Of a stretch of DNA of 64,000 nucleotides, positions 16,525-24,336 are shown in pieces. Source of the stretch: Stieleria tagensis (GTDB taxonomy: Bacteria; Planctomycetota; Planctomycetia; Pirellulales; Pirellulaceae); contig NZ_JAMYFE010000042.1 of NCBI RefSeq assembly GCF_024129865.1, positions 93,012 through 157,011 on the forward strand, in the 5' to 3' direction. The notes beneath the pieces were generated by a model. The model saw nothing but the letters and a program-made list of their open reading frames with translations, was not told the origin of the DNA and did not search any database. A program made the position numbers and the translations under genes. How positions within the stretch are numbered: the stretch's first letter is position 1; each line of letters opens with the position of its first letter.

Positions 16525-17703
16525 TTGGAATATGAATCGATCAGTACGAGTGAGGAGCTGCGTCAATTCTGCGACGAATTGGCGGATGCGCCCGTCATCG
16601 GCTTTGACACAGAATTCGTCTCGGAGGACCGTTACCGCCCGCAGTTGTGCCTGATTCAGGTCGCAGCCGGCGATCGGCTGGCAATTATTGATCCGTTGGC
16701 AATGGAGTCGACCGATCCGTTTTGGGATTTATTGATCCAACCCGGTCGGACTGTCATTGCCCATGCCGCTCGCGAAGAGTCACGGTTTTGTTACCAGTTC
16801 ACTGGCAAACCGATTGCGGGTCTGTTTGACACACAGCTGGCGGCCGGGTTCAGCGGGATGGAGTTCCCGATTTCACTGGGAAACTTGGTCCATCGGTTGA
16901 CCGGCAAGACCCTGACCAAAGGGGAATCGAGAACCAATTGGCGGCACCGACCGCTGTCGACCGACCAACTGCGTTATGCACTGCAGGACGTGACTGATCT
17001 GCAGCCGATGTATCGGATGCAACTCGATGCAATCAAACAACTCGATCGCGAGCAGTGGTTGGTGGAGGAGACCGAGATCCGCCAGCAAAAGGTCATCGAA
17101 CAGGAGACGACCGAAAATTGGCGACGCGTCAGTGGCTGCACGGGAATGACACCACGGCAATTGGAGATCATCCGACACCTGTGGCGTTGGCGTGACAAGC
17201 GCGCCGAGGCCCAAGATCGCCCGGTCCGTCGAGTGATGCGAGATGATTTGATGGTCGAATTGGCCAAACGCGGATCATCCGATGTGAAGAAAATTCGCAG
17301 CATCCGCGGGATGGACTGGCGTGGTTACAGTTCCAACTACGATGACATCTCGGCGGCGATCCAAGCGGCGATCGAAGTTCCAGACGAAGACCTGCCGCGG
17401 CGAACCCGCCGCTCTCGATCGGTGATTTCGCCGATGCTCAGTCAGTTCCTGTCGACGTCGCTGGCGTGCATCAGTCGTCAGAACAAATTGGCGCCGTCGA
17501 TCGTCGGCAATGCCGATGACGTCAAAGAGGTGTTGGGCTACGAATTGGATCCCAAAGAGGGCGACCAGGTACCGTCGTTGTTAACCGGATGGCGGGGTGA
17601 AATCGTGGGCAAGACGTTTCGGAAACTATTGAGCGGGCAGGCGGCGATCCGCGTCGCCAATGTTCGCCAAGAGCAACCGCTCGAATTTTTTGACTTGGAT
17701 TGA
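16525..17703 (+). CDS. rnd: Ribonuclease D
   Basis: A 392-residue protein of RNase D architecture: a DEDD-type 3'-5' exonuclease domain (about 1-170) and an HRDC domain (about 210-290). Exo I is GFDTEF (Asp28, Glu30). The Exo III Tyr and Asp are Tyr151 and Asp155 in YALQDVTDL. In Exo II, HAAREESRFC has Glu85 where the second catalytic Asp is expected. RNase D trims the 3' ends of tRNA and other stable RNAs. Translation seems to begin at TTG 16525, preceded by a purine-rich AGAAAGAGAG; no in-frame ATG is nearby. A CPBP protease gene follows after 13 bp. Confidence 0.88.
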   Translation: MEYESISTSEELRQFCDELADAPVIGFDTEFVSEDRYRPQLCLIQVAAGDRLAIIDPLAMESTDPFWDLLIQPGRTVIAHAAREESRFCYQFTGKPIAGLFDTQLAAGFSGMEFPISLGNLVHRLTGKTLTKGESRTNWRHRPLSTDQLRYALQDVTDLQPMYRMQLDAIKQLDREQWLVEETEIRQQKVIEQETTENWRRVSGCTGMTPRQLEIIRHLWRWRDKRAEAQDRPVRRVMRDDLMVELAKRGSSDVKKIRSIRGMDWRGYSSNYDDISAAIQAAIEVPDEDLPRRTRRSRSVISPMLSQFLSTSLACISRQNKLAPSIVGNADDVKEVLGYELDPKEGDQVPSLLTGWRGEIVGKTFRKLLSGQAAIRVANVRQEQPLEFFDLD

Positions 17704-17716
17704 GACCGGGATTGAA

Positions 17717-18421
17717 TTGAACGAAGACACCAGCCCCGCCGAAGATCCGCCTGACGAATTCCTGTTCGTGTGGGCCTGCGGTTTCGAACTGGCGATCGGT
17801 TTGGTCGGATTGACGATCGCCTGGGTGGTCGGTTTTGATGCCCGTGCGTACATCGATCGGATCGATGAAATCGCTTGGCGCTCGATCGCGATCCAATCCG
17901 GGATCGGCGTGCTGGCGGCGATCCCAATGTTGATCGTGATCGCGTTGTTGATGAAGATCCCACACGAGTCGATCTCGGCCATCAAGCGGCTGAGTGAAAA
18001 CCCGACGATGAAGGTCCTGCTGTCGCTCTCGCGCGCCGAGTTGCTGATGCTAAGTATCTGCGCGGGGATCGGCGAAGAACTGGCCTTTCGTGGTTGTCTG
18101 TTGCCCTGGTTGACGGCACTTCAAGATCCCACCGCGACGACCATCAATCCGTTCACCGTCGGCGATTCCTTTCAACTGGCTAACCCGTCGCTGTTGGCCA
18201 CTGCGGTGCTGTTTTCATCGATCGCATTCGGGATGCTGCATCCGATCACCAAACTGTATGTGCTGGTGGCCACATTGATGGGCATCTATTTTGCCATGTT
18301 GCTGGTCGTCACCGACAGTTTGTTGGTGCCAATCGTGGCCCATGCCGCCTATGATGCGGTGCAGTTCTTGATGGCCAAGCGAGAGGAAGAAGCCGAGCAG
18401 GCGCAGACGGCGACCGAGTAG
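17717..18421 (+). CDS. CPBP family intramembrane metalloprotease
   Basis: About 234 residues with six or so hydrophobic segments and the CPBP (CAAX protease / bacteriocin-processing, formerly Abi) motifs: GEELAFRG with Glu120, Glu121 and Arg125; His175 in FGMLHPITK; and the final HAAYD motif with His209 and Asp213. The family is Rce1-like, with intramembrane proteolysis or prenyl-protein processing as known roles. The frame is open from 17660 but that overlaps rnd, so I use TTG 17717 after a GGGA purine stretch. It follows rnd by 13 bp and converges on the ATP-grasp gene with a 3-bp gap. The client protein is unknown. Confidence 0.87.
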   Translation: MNEDTSPAEDPPDEFLFVWACGFELAIGLVGLTIAWVVGFDARAYIDRIDEIAWRSIAIQSGIGVLAAIPMLIVIALLMKIPHESISAIKRLSENPTMKVLLSLSRAELLMLSICAGIGEELAFRGCLLPWLTALQDPTATTINPFTVGDSFQLANPSLLATAVLFSSIAFGMLHPITKLYVLVATLMGIYFAMLLVVTDSLLVPIVAHAAYDAVQFLMAKREEEAEQAQTATE

Positions 18422-18424
18422 GTA

Positions 18425-19453
18425 TTAGCTGGTCATCCAGGCCGCTTTGTAACGCAGTCCTAGATTCAAAATTCGCTGGATCAGTGTTTCGTAGTCCACG
18501 CCCGCGATCTCGGCGGATTCTGAAAAGTCTTCGCCGTACTCGATGTTCGGATTGGCGTTGGCTTCCAGCACATAGATCTCCCCGGCGGCGTTTAGCCGCA
18601 AATCCATGCGTGCATAACCACTTAGGTTCAGCGCCCGATAAACCCGTTTGCAGAGCTTGCTGATCTTATCGCCAAGCTCCTCCTGCAGGTCTTTGGCTTC
18701 GTGGGTGGTGATCCCGTGCTTGTCTTGGTACTTGCGATTCCATTTGACTTGGCTGGTGGCGATCCGGGCGGTATCGGCAGGCATCTTTCCAAAGTCCATT
18801 TCCCAGGGCGGAAAGGTTTGCAGTCGCTGGTTGCCCAACACGCCGACATAGATTTCGCGGCCTTCGATGTATTGTTCGACGATTGCATCGTCCAGTGTCT
18901 TTTCGTGGACAAATGCGACCCGGTCGCCCAACTGTTCGTCATTGTGGACGATCGAAGCCTGGGCGATTCCAAACGAAGCATCTTCGGAGACCGATTTGAC
19001 GAACAGCGGGAATTCCAACCGCTTGGGACGATGCACCGTACGGCCGACCGGAAAGACGGTGAAGCGTGGGGTTTGGATCCGGTGGTAGGTCAGGATTTTC
19101 TTGCTCAGCGCCTTGTCTTTGCTCAACAACAGCCCCCGCGGGTTGCATCCGGTGTAGGGCTGTTGCATCAGTTCCAGGTAGCTGATGATCGCAAAGTCAT
19201 AGGTCACGACGCCGTGGAATTCTTCCAACAGCATGAACGTGATGTGCGGTTGGAATTCGGTCAGTGCATTGCGGATCGGCGCCAGGTCGTCATAGACGCC
19301 CAGTGGCAACACTTCATGCCCGAGTCCGCGAAGTGTGTCACAGACATCGAACTCAGCTTTCCAAGCGTCCAAGTCTTTCTCGGAAACGCCTTTGAGAGAT
19401 TCCGGTGGGACATGCCCGGAGCGGACCAGCACCAATACGCGCAATTTGCTCAC
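18425..19453 (-). CDS. ATP-grasp ligase (D-Ala-D-Ala ligase-like)
   Basis: A 342-residue ATP-grasp protein. The N-terminal Rossmann-like region runs from MSKLRVLVLVRSG to PYTGCNPRGLLLSKDKALSK, with the serine/loop region of Ddl-like enzymes. The central part has FPLFVKSVSEDASFGIAQAS (ATP-binding lysine) and EQYIEGREIYVGVLG. The metal-binding end is ARMDLRLNAAGEIYVLEANANPN. Such enzymes join a carboxylate and an amine using ATP. This branch is not the cell-wall ligase itself, because spacing and C-terminus (NIEYGEDFSESA) differ. Its GTG start overlaps the stop of the zincin gene by 4 bp, so the two are translationally coupled. The likely product is a small peptide or modified amino acid; not known. 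Confidence 0.83.
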   Translation of the reverse strand: MSKLRVLVLVRSGHVPPESLKGVSEKDLDAWKAEFDVCDTLRGLGHEVLPLGVYDDLAPIRNALTEFQPHITFMLLEEFHGVVTYDFAIISYLELMQQPYTGCNPRGLLLSKDKALSKKILTYHRIQTPRFTVFPVGRTVHRPKRLEFPLFVKSVSEDASFGIAQASIVHNDEQLGDRVAFVHEKTLDDAIVEQYIEGREIYVGVLGNQRLQTFPPWEMDFGKMPADTARIATSQVKWNRKYQDKHGITTHEAKDLQEELGDKISKLCKRVYRALNLSGYARMDLRLNAAGEIYVLEANANPNIEYGEDFSESAEIAGVDYETLIQRILNLGLRYKAAWMTS

Positions 19454-20472
19454 ATCATTACCCGTCGATGGCCCGAATTGAGATAGTTGCTTGTCCGCAG
19501 GGCCACCAAAATCATGGCATCACGTTTGCAGATTTCTGGTGGGGTGCCCAACCGCAGTTTTAATTCTCGGCACCGTTCGATCATTTCCTGTAACACTTGG
19601 TCGATCATGTAAGAATATGCGCCGGTCCAGTTCGCGACGACCCTCCGAATCTCCCCACGCCAGCGCGACAGCGATGCGGCGGCGGTGGGATTACGACGGT
19701 GATTCCGATCGCAGGAAAAAAGCTTGCGAAGATCTTTGTCGAACACGTTCGGGTAATTCATCCCATAGTGTTCGCGCTTGCGTTGATAGTGGGTCCGCAG
19801 GGTGCGGCGAATTTGGGACAGGCTGTCGATTTGTCTTTTGGATGTCACCGGCGGCGTCTTGCCCGCGATCTGTGTCATGCATTCGTCGACATATTGTAAT
19901 TTTCGCAGCGCCGGCCAGTTCCGATATCGCGTTTTCCAGCGCGAGCTGGTTGGCAACCAGACCGCGAAGGTCTCCGCAAAATCCTCTAGCGGATGCGCTT
20001 GGGCGTACCACATTTCCAAGTGCAGCACGTAATCTCGCGATTGCGGATTCGGTTTGTAAAACTCGGGGTAGGCCTGCGATGATTTGCCGAACAGCGCTCG
20101 GTAGCGGGCTTTTCGCCGCAGTTGAAAGGCGCTGTCGATCGCATGGCCGGCCTCATGCCGCAATATTTTCATGCACCATTGTTTGGTACCGCCTTCGACT
20201 TCCAGCAATTGCTTGCGTTCCAGACGAATCAGGCGGGGGTGCGCCAAATAGAACGGAATTGCGATCCCTGGGATCCCGTCTGGGGAAAACCAGTCGTCGC
20301 TCAACCAGCAGTGGGGACGGAAATTTAGGCCTCGCTGGGCCAATTCGCTGCCGAGTTGTTTGATCCGGGCTTCCAATGGCGTGCCAGCAATGGAAAGCTT
20401 TAGATCACAGATTCGCATGTCCAATAATTCGTCGTCGGTCATCGACGACAAATTTGGCGCTGCGTTTGCCAT
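19450..20472 (-). CDS. Putative zinc metallopeptidase (zincin)
   Basis: A 340-residue protein with HEAGH at residues 106-110 in KILRHEAGHAIDSAFQL, the HExxH zinc motif, and a plausible third ligand in LEDFAETFAVWL (Glu163 or Glu167), making it gluzincin-like. It has no signal peptide or membrane segment, so it should act in the cytoplasm. The rest is basic and Arg-rich, with two late segments (YSYMIDQVLQEMIERCREL and DAMILVALRT). The frame extends to 20655; the ATG at 20472 leaves the divergent GTPase promoter free, and ATG 20442 is an alternative. It overlaps the ATP-grasp gene by 4 bp, suggesting a ligase/peptidase pair. Confidence 0.72.
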   Translation of the reverse strand: MANAAPNLSSMTDDELLDMRICDLKLSIAGTPLEARIKQLGSELAQRGLNFRPHCWLSDDWFSPDGIPGIAIPFYLAHPRLIRLERKQLLEVEGGTKQWCMKILRHEAGHAIDSAFQLRRKARYRALFGKSSQAYPEFYKPNPQSRDYVLHLEMWYAQAHPLEDFAETFAVWLPTSSRWKTRYRNWPALRKLQYVDECMTQIAGKTPPVTSKRQIDSLSQIRRTLRTHYQRKREHYGMNYPNVFDKDLRKLFSCDRNHRRNPTAAASLSRWRGEIRRVVANWTGAYSYMIDQVLQEMIERCRELKLRLGTPPEICKRDAMILVALRTSNYLNSGHRRVMM

Positions 20473-20563
20473 GGCTCTTGCGACAGGAGAAATGAAACGA
20501 ATGCCCGATCCCGACAATGATACGTTACCAATTCGGTCCGGCGAGTTTAACTGCGATCGGTCG

Positions 20564-21724
20564 ATGAAACAAACGACACAATGCGCGGTGTTGACCGGTT
20601 CGGGACGCGCGGCTGTCGCGGTGGTTGAACTGTGGGGACCAAACGCCGCATCCACGTTGACCGCGTTGTTTCGGCCGGCGGGCGACGCACCACTTCAACC
20701 GACCCAGATTCGCTATGGCACGTGGGCAGCGGTCGGGACATCCGACGGCAGCGAGCTTCATTCCGCCCAGCAGCATCCGGGGGAATCGATCGTGGTGCTG
20801 CCGATCGCCGCGGATCGGTTTGAAATTCATTGTCACGGCGGTCGTGCCGCGACGCAGCGTGTGATGGACGATCTGGCGGCACATGGCGTTGTCGAATCAG
20901 CATCTGCATCGGGACCGGTGGCGGCCGACGAAGATCCGCTGATCGTAGCAGCCGTCGAGGTCTTGGTCGCCTGCACGACCGATCGCACCGCAGCGATTGC
21001 GATGGATCAAGTGCGTGGGGCGCTACGCGATTGGCGAGATCAATCCATCGCAGCACTTGCCGTCGACGACTCCCAGGCGGCCCTGATCGCAAACCAAGCC
21101 GTTGAAATCGCCGCTGCCGGCCGCATCGGTATTCGTTTGTCACGCCCGTTTGACATCGTGTTAGCCGGTCCACCAAACGTCGGAAAAAGCAGTCTGATCA
21201 ATGCGATGGTGGGTTATGATCGCAGCATCACGATGGACATCGCCGGCACGACACGCGACGTGTTAGACGCCGAAACGGTGTTCCAGGGATGGCCGCTGCG
21301 GCTACGCGATACCGCAGGAATGCACCGTAGTGACGAAGCGATCGAACAACAGGGAATCGAGCGTGCCATCCAGGCGATTCGTTCGGCGGATCTGGTGTTG
21401 CACGTCAGTCAGCCGGGAATCGAATTCAGCAGCGAAATCCTGACCGACACGATCAATCAACTGCCGCATCCGGTCCCCGTTCTGGACGTTCTAAACAAGA
21501 GCGACTTGGGGGAGTCCACTGCAAAGGCGGCATTCAAAACCGTCGCAACGTCGGGTCAGGGTGTCAGTGAGCTGTTGGCCCAAATCATCGCCAGGTTGCT
21601 GGTCGACCAACCCGCGGCCGGCAGCCCGGTGCCGATCAATCAACGCCAGCTGGATTGGATCCGCTCGATTGCAGCGCTGGCGGACGATCCCTCACGAATG
21701 AAACGTCAACTGTCTGCGGCTTGA
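20564..21724 (+). CDS. MnmE-like GTPase lacking the C-terminal CxGK motif
   Basis: A 386-residue protein that aligns with tRNA-modification GTPase MnmE. The N-terminal folate-binding region has the FEIHCHGG block (residues 86-93). The G domain has G1 GPPNVGKSS (202-210), G2 TTRD (229-232), G3 DTAG (249-252) and G4 NKSD (311-314). MnmE with MnmG makes the cmnm5 modification of wobble uridine and uses a C-terminal Cys in a C-[IV]-G-K motif. Here the protein ends in RMKRQLSAA without that motif and is about 60 residues shorter than usual. The ATG at 20564 is chosen by family similarity. It is divergent from the zincin and overlaps the next gene's end by 19 bp. Confidence 0.72.
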   Translation: MKQTTQCAVLTGSGRAAVAVVELWGPNAASTLTALFRPAGDAPLQPTQIRYGTWAAVGTSDGSELHSAQQHPGESIVVLPIAADRFEIHCHGGRAATQRVMDDLAAHGVVESASASGPVAADEDPLIVAAVEVLVACTTDRTAAIAMDQVRGALRDWRDQSIAALAVDDSQAALIANQAVEIAAAGRIGIRLSRPFDIVLAGPPNVGKSSLINAMVGYDRSITMDIAGTTRDVLDAETVFQGWPLRLRDTAGMHRSDEAIEQQGIERAIQAIRSADLVLHVSQPGIEFSSEILTDTINQLPHPVPVLDVLNKSDLGESTAKAAFKTVATSGQGVSELLAQIIARLLVDQPAAGSPVPINQRQLDWIRSIAALADDPSRMKRQLSAA

Positions 21725-22080
21725 TCGACCGGATACTTTTCCGCGTTGCGAACCATTTTGGCGGCCAGCGTAGAACTCAGGTCGATCTCCATCGTGTTGG
21801 CGATCGCCAACACATAAGCCAGGCAATCGGCTAGTTCTTCGCCGGCGGCGTGTTTCTTCACGGGGTCCTCTTTGACCGCCGCAGCCTGTTCCAGTGTCAG
21901 CCACTGAAAATGCTCCATCAACTCGCCGGTTTCGATTCCCAGCGACATCGCCAGGTTCTTGGGATTGTGAAAGCGATGCCAACGGCGCTCGGATACGAAC
22001 TGTTCGACCAGTGCGCGCATCTGTTGCACGCTGGTCGAATCATCGCGGCTGTTGGAATCGATCATTGGTCGTTGGTTCAT
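21706..22080 (-). CDS. MazG-like nucleotide pyrophosphohydrolase
   Basis: A 124-residue all-alpha NTP pyrophosphohydrolase of the MazG/dCTPase (RS21-C6-like) group. The metal-binding residues are in GIETGELMEHFQW (ExxE) and GEELADCLAYVLAIANTMEIDL (ExxD). Such enzymes hydrolyse non-canonical or excess dNTPs to NMP and pyrophosphate. Length fits the single-domain family. It starts at ATG 22080, 11 bp after the glycosyltransferase gene, probably in the same transcript, and converges on the MnmE-like gene with a 19-bp overlap. Confidence 0.88.
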   Translation of the reverse strand: MNQRPMIDSNSRDDSTSVQQMRALVEQFVSERRWHRFHNPKNLAMSLGIETGELMEHFQWLTLEQAAAVKEDPVKKHAAGEELADCLAYVLAIANTMEIDLSSTLAAKMVRNAEKYPVDQAADS

Positions 22081-22091
22081 TTCCTTGGGAT

Positions 22092-23213
22092 CTAGGCGGC
22101 GACCGGCAGCTGGCGCTGTTGTTCAAACTGGTCGATTGCGGCACACACGTGTTCGACTCCGATCGCGCACATCGCGGCATTGGATGCATTGCGGCGCTGC
22201 CGCGACGATCCAGATTCGTACGCCATTTGGATCGCGGTTTGACCATAGGGGCCGCTGTCACCGGGTTTGGTGGCACCATACAAGCCGATGGTGCGGGTGC
22301 CCACGGCAACAGCCATGTGCAATGGGCCGGTATCGTTGCTGATAAACAAATCAGCTGTTCCGATCAGAGCGGCCAGGTGTTGGAGATCGGTTTCCGGTGC
22401 CAGGATCGCCGTCCCGTTGCTCGATGAAACAATGTCCATTGCCATCGAACGATCCAGAGAAGTTCCCCACACCGCGATGCTCGTGTAGCCGTAGCGATCG
22501 TATAGATAGCGCGCGGTCGCACCAAATCGTTCGGGCAACCAGCGTTTGCTGTGCCAGGTTGCACCGGGATTTAGAATGGCAACGCGCGGTGCAGAAACCG
22601 TGCTGCGGTAGCGCCGCGCCCAGGATTGGGCCGGGCCACTGACCGGCAGATCCCATCGCACCGCGGGCGAATGAATTCCCAGCGGTGTCAGCAATTCGAG
22701 TGAGCGATCGGTCAGGTGATGAAACACGGGTTTGACTTGGATGTTTGAAAACCAGCGACTCAGTTCACGTGCATTTTTTCCTGCGTAACCGATGCGGTGT
22801 TGAGCACCGGACAGGTAACAGGCCAAACTGGATTTGGTCATTCCCTGGCAGTCGATTGACACATCGCAGCGCAGGTCACGCAGTTGTTGACGGGCGTTGC
22901 GCAGCCGGCTTGGGCTGGTGAACCAACTGCGTTCGAGCACGATCAAATCATCGACCGCGCTATGGCGGCGAACCACCGGAGCCGATTTTTCTTCGACGAT
23001 CCATGAAATGTGCGACTTGGGAAATCGATCGCGCAGGGCACAGGCAACGGGTAGCGTCAGAATCGTGTCGCCGATTGCACTCATGCGGCTAATCAAAAAT
23101 CGCGGCGAATCGGTTTCCAACAACACCTCGATCGGCGCGGTGGGTTTCGTCGCCGTCTGGCGCTGAGAACGTTTTCGAAAATCTGATTTACGTGTGCGTT
23201 CGCCGTTGGACAT
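22092..23213 (-). CDS. Glycosyltransferase family 9 (heptosyltransferase-like)
   Basis: A 373-residue GT9 protein. After a basic N-terminal extension it has FLISRMSAIGDTILTLPVAC, the first Rossmann domain start; SIDCQGMTKSSLACYLSGAQ and RIGYAGKNARELSRW in the acceptor side; then VAILNPGATWHSKRWLPERF and the sugar-nucleotide loop ISNDTGPLHMAVAVGTRTIGLYG. These are the WaaC/WaaF-type heptosyltransferase signatures, acting at the inner membrane on lipopolysaccharide core. The donor cannot be confirmed. The frame extends to 23324; ATG 23213 is chosen because upstream residues show no family similarity. No other LPS gene lies beside it. Confidence 0.88.
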   Translation of the reverse strand: MSNGERTRKSDFRKRSQRQTATKPTAPIEVLLETDSPRFLISRMSAIGDTILTLPVACALRDRFPKSHISWIVEEKSAPVVRRHSAVDDLIVLERSWFTSPSRLRNARQQLRDLRCDVSIDCQGMTKSSLACYLSGAQHRIGYAGKNARELSRWFSNIQVKPVFHHLTDRSLELLTPLGIHSPAVRWDLPVSGPAQSWARRYRSTVSAPRVAILNPGATWHSKRWLPERFGATARYLYDRYGYTSIAVWGTSLDRSMAMDIVSSSNGTAILAPETDLQHLAALIGTADLFISNDTGPLHMAVAVGTRTIGLYGATKPGDSGPYGQTAIQMAYESGSSRQRRNASNAAMCAIGVEHVCAAIDQFEQQRQLPVAA

Positions 23214-23623
23214 CGTCACGATCCTTCGTGTGGAATAGAGAAGAGGCAGGCTGAACCGATTCCCCCCGATTCGGCTAAAATGGCGAACGAATGCAGTCGC
23301 CATCCAAGGCCATTCGGGGAACATTAGAGATTCTTCCAGAAAATCGCCAGATCGACTTCAGAAACCTTCCCAAAGGTCGTAGGTTACCTCGGCGGTTTCC
23401 CTGGGAAGGCTGGAGAGAATAGCTAGCGTGTCGCCCAGAAAGTGGATTGCTCCGCCGAGTCGTTCGCCTGGACCGGATTGCTACTCTCAAGACCATCGAC
23501 AAGCGTCTACGAGTCGCAAGAATGGGGGTGCCCGTCGTGGACACTGTCGCGTGCGGATCTTTCACAAGATCCACTCCCGATTGCTTGCCAAGTTGCACCT
23601 GAGCCTACTAAAGGGATTTTTTG
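23214..23623. other. 410-bp intergenic region with a candidate structured element
   Basis: No credible gene is present in this divergent gap. CCTTCCCA at 23365-23372 pairs perfectly with TGGGAAGG at 23402-23409, enclosing a 29-nt loop with a smaller GGTTACC palindrome. This could be an RNA leader, a terminator-like element or chance. Near the end, AAGGGA at 23611-23616 is the Shine-Dalgarno sequence of the next gene. No known RNA family (SRP RNA, tmRNA, RNase P) signature was recognised. Confidence 0.3.
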
Positions 23624-23992
23624 TTGATAAACGAGAGTGAACGTCCGACCGCTCAGTCGCTAGCCGCAGCCAAGTGCGTACCCTGCGAAGGCGGTGTCGA
23701 CAAGCTGACCGGTGAACAAGCCGATTCGTATGCCCAAGCCACGCCCGAGTGGGAACTTGATGCTGCGGCATCGGCGATCTCGCGCAAAATCAATTGCAAG
23801 AATTTTGTCAGGGCGGTTGAACTGGTCAATCGGATTGCCGAAGTCGCCGAAACCCAACAGCATCATCCAGATTTGCACCTGACCGGTTATCGTCACCTGA
23901 AGGTCGTGCTGACGACCCATGCGATCGGTGGCCTGAGTGAAAACGATTTTATCTTGGCGGCGCAGATCGACCAACTGTTGGCCAATCGATGA
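23624..23992 (+). CDS. phhB: Pterin-4a-carbinolamine dehydratase
   Basis: A 122-residue protein with the family signature ETQQHHPDLHLTGYRHLKVVLTTH, containing the catalytic His-His-Pro and later His, preceded by the KINCKNFVRAVELVNRIAEVAE helix. The enzyme dehydrates 4a-hydroxytetrahydrobiopterin, recycling the pterin used by aromatic amino acid hydroxylases, and also serves in some pterin pathways. The TTG at 23624 is chosen because AGGGA lies 7 bp upstream; TTG 23621 is the alternative. The N-terminal 20 residues are an extension with two Cys. A hypothetical gene follows with a 4-bp overlap; no hydroxylase gene is in the window. Confidence 0.9.
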   Translation: MINESERPTAQSLAAAKCVPCEGGVDKLTGEQADSYAQATPEWELDAAASAISRKINCKNFVRAVELVNRIAEVAETQQHHPDLHLTGYRHLKVVLTTHAIGGLSENDFILAAQIDQLLANR

Positions 23993-24336
23993 CACCGCTG
24001 CCACGACACCGTGTCCTGTCGCTGTTGTCGGAATGCACCGGCGATGAAATTTGGAGTGTCGCGTATTGCCGCACACGGCGGTTGCCGGAGGATTGGATCG
24101 AGCAACTTTCCGATGCCTATGAGTCGGGGTTCAATCACGACCATCAAACGATCTACACCGATGATGGCGTCACCAACCAGTATCACGGCATTCGTGATGT
24201 GGACTTGGCAATCCGCTTGGCCACATCAATGGGGATTCACGTCGACGAACATGCGTCGGCCCGACTCAGCCGAACGCGATTGGTGCAAGCGATCAAAGAC
24301 GCGGTGATGAACGGCGACGACACGCTAGGCACGTAA
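23989..24336 (+). CDS. Hypothetical protein coupled to pterin dehydratase
   Basis: A 115-residue protein with no recognised domain. It is acidic at the end and has a central EQLSDAYESGFNHDHQTIYT and a DVDLAIRLATSMGIHVDE helix. No signal peptide or membrane segment is visible. The ATG at 23989 overlaps the stop of the dehydratase gene (ATGA), and the codon choice matches the neighbours, which supports a real gene. Its end overlaps the convergent esterase gene by 12 bp. A role connected to the dehydratase is plausible but unproven. Confidence 0.65.
   Translation: MTPLPRHRVLSLLSECTGDEIWSVAYCRTRRLPEDWIEQLSDAYESGFNHDHQTIYTDDGVTNQYHGIRDVDLAIRLATSMGIHVDEHASARLSRTRLVQAIKDAVMNGDDTLGT

Noticed and set aside
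23214..23623. SRP RNA, tmRNA or RNase P RNA
   Set aside because: None of the characteristic loop or core sequences of these RNAs is present.
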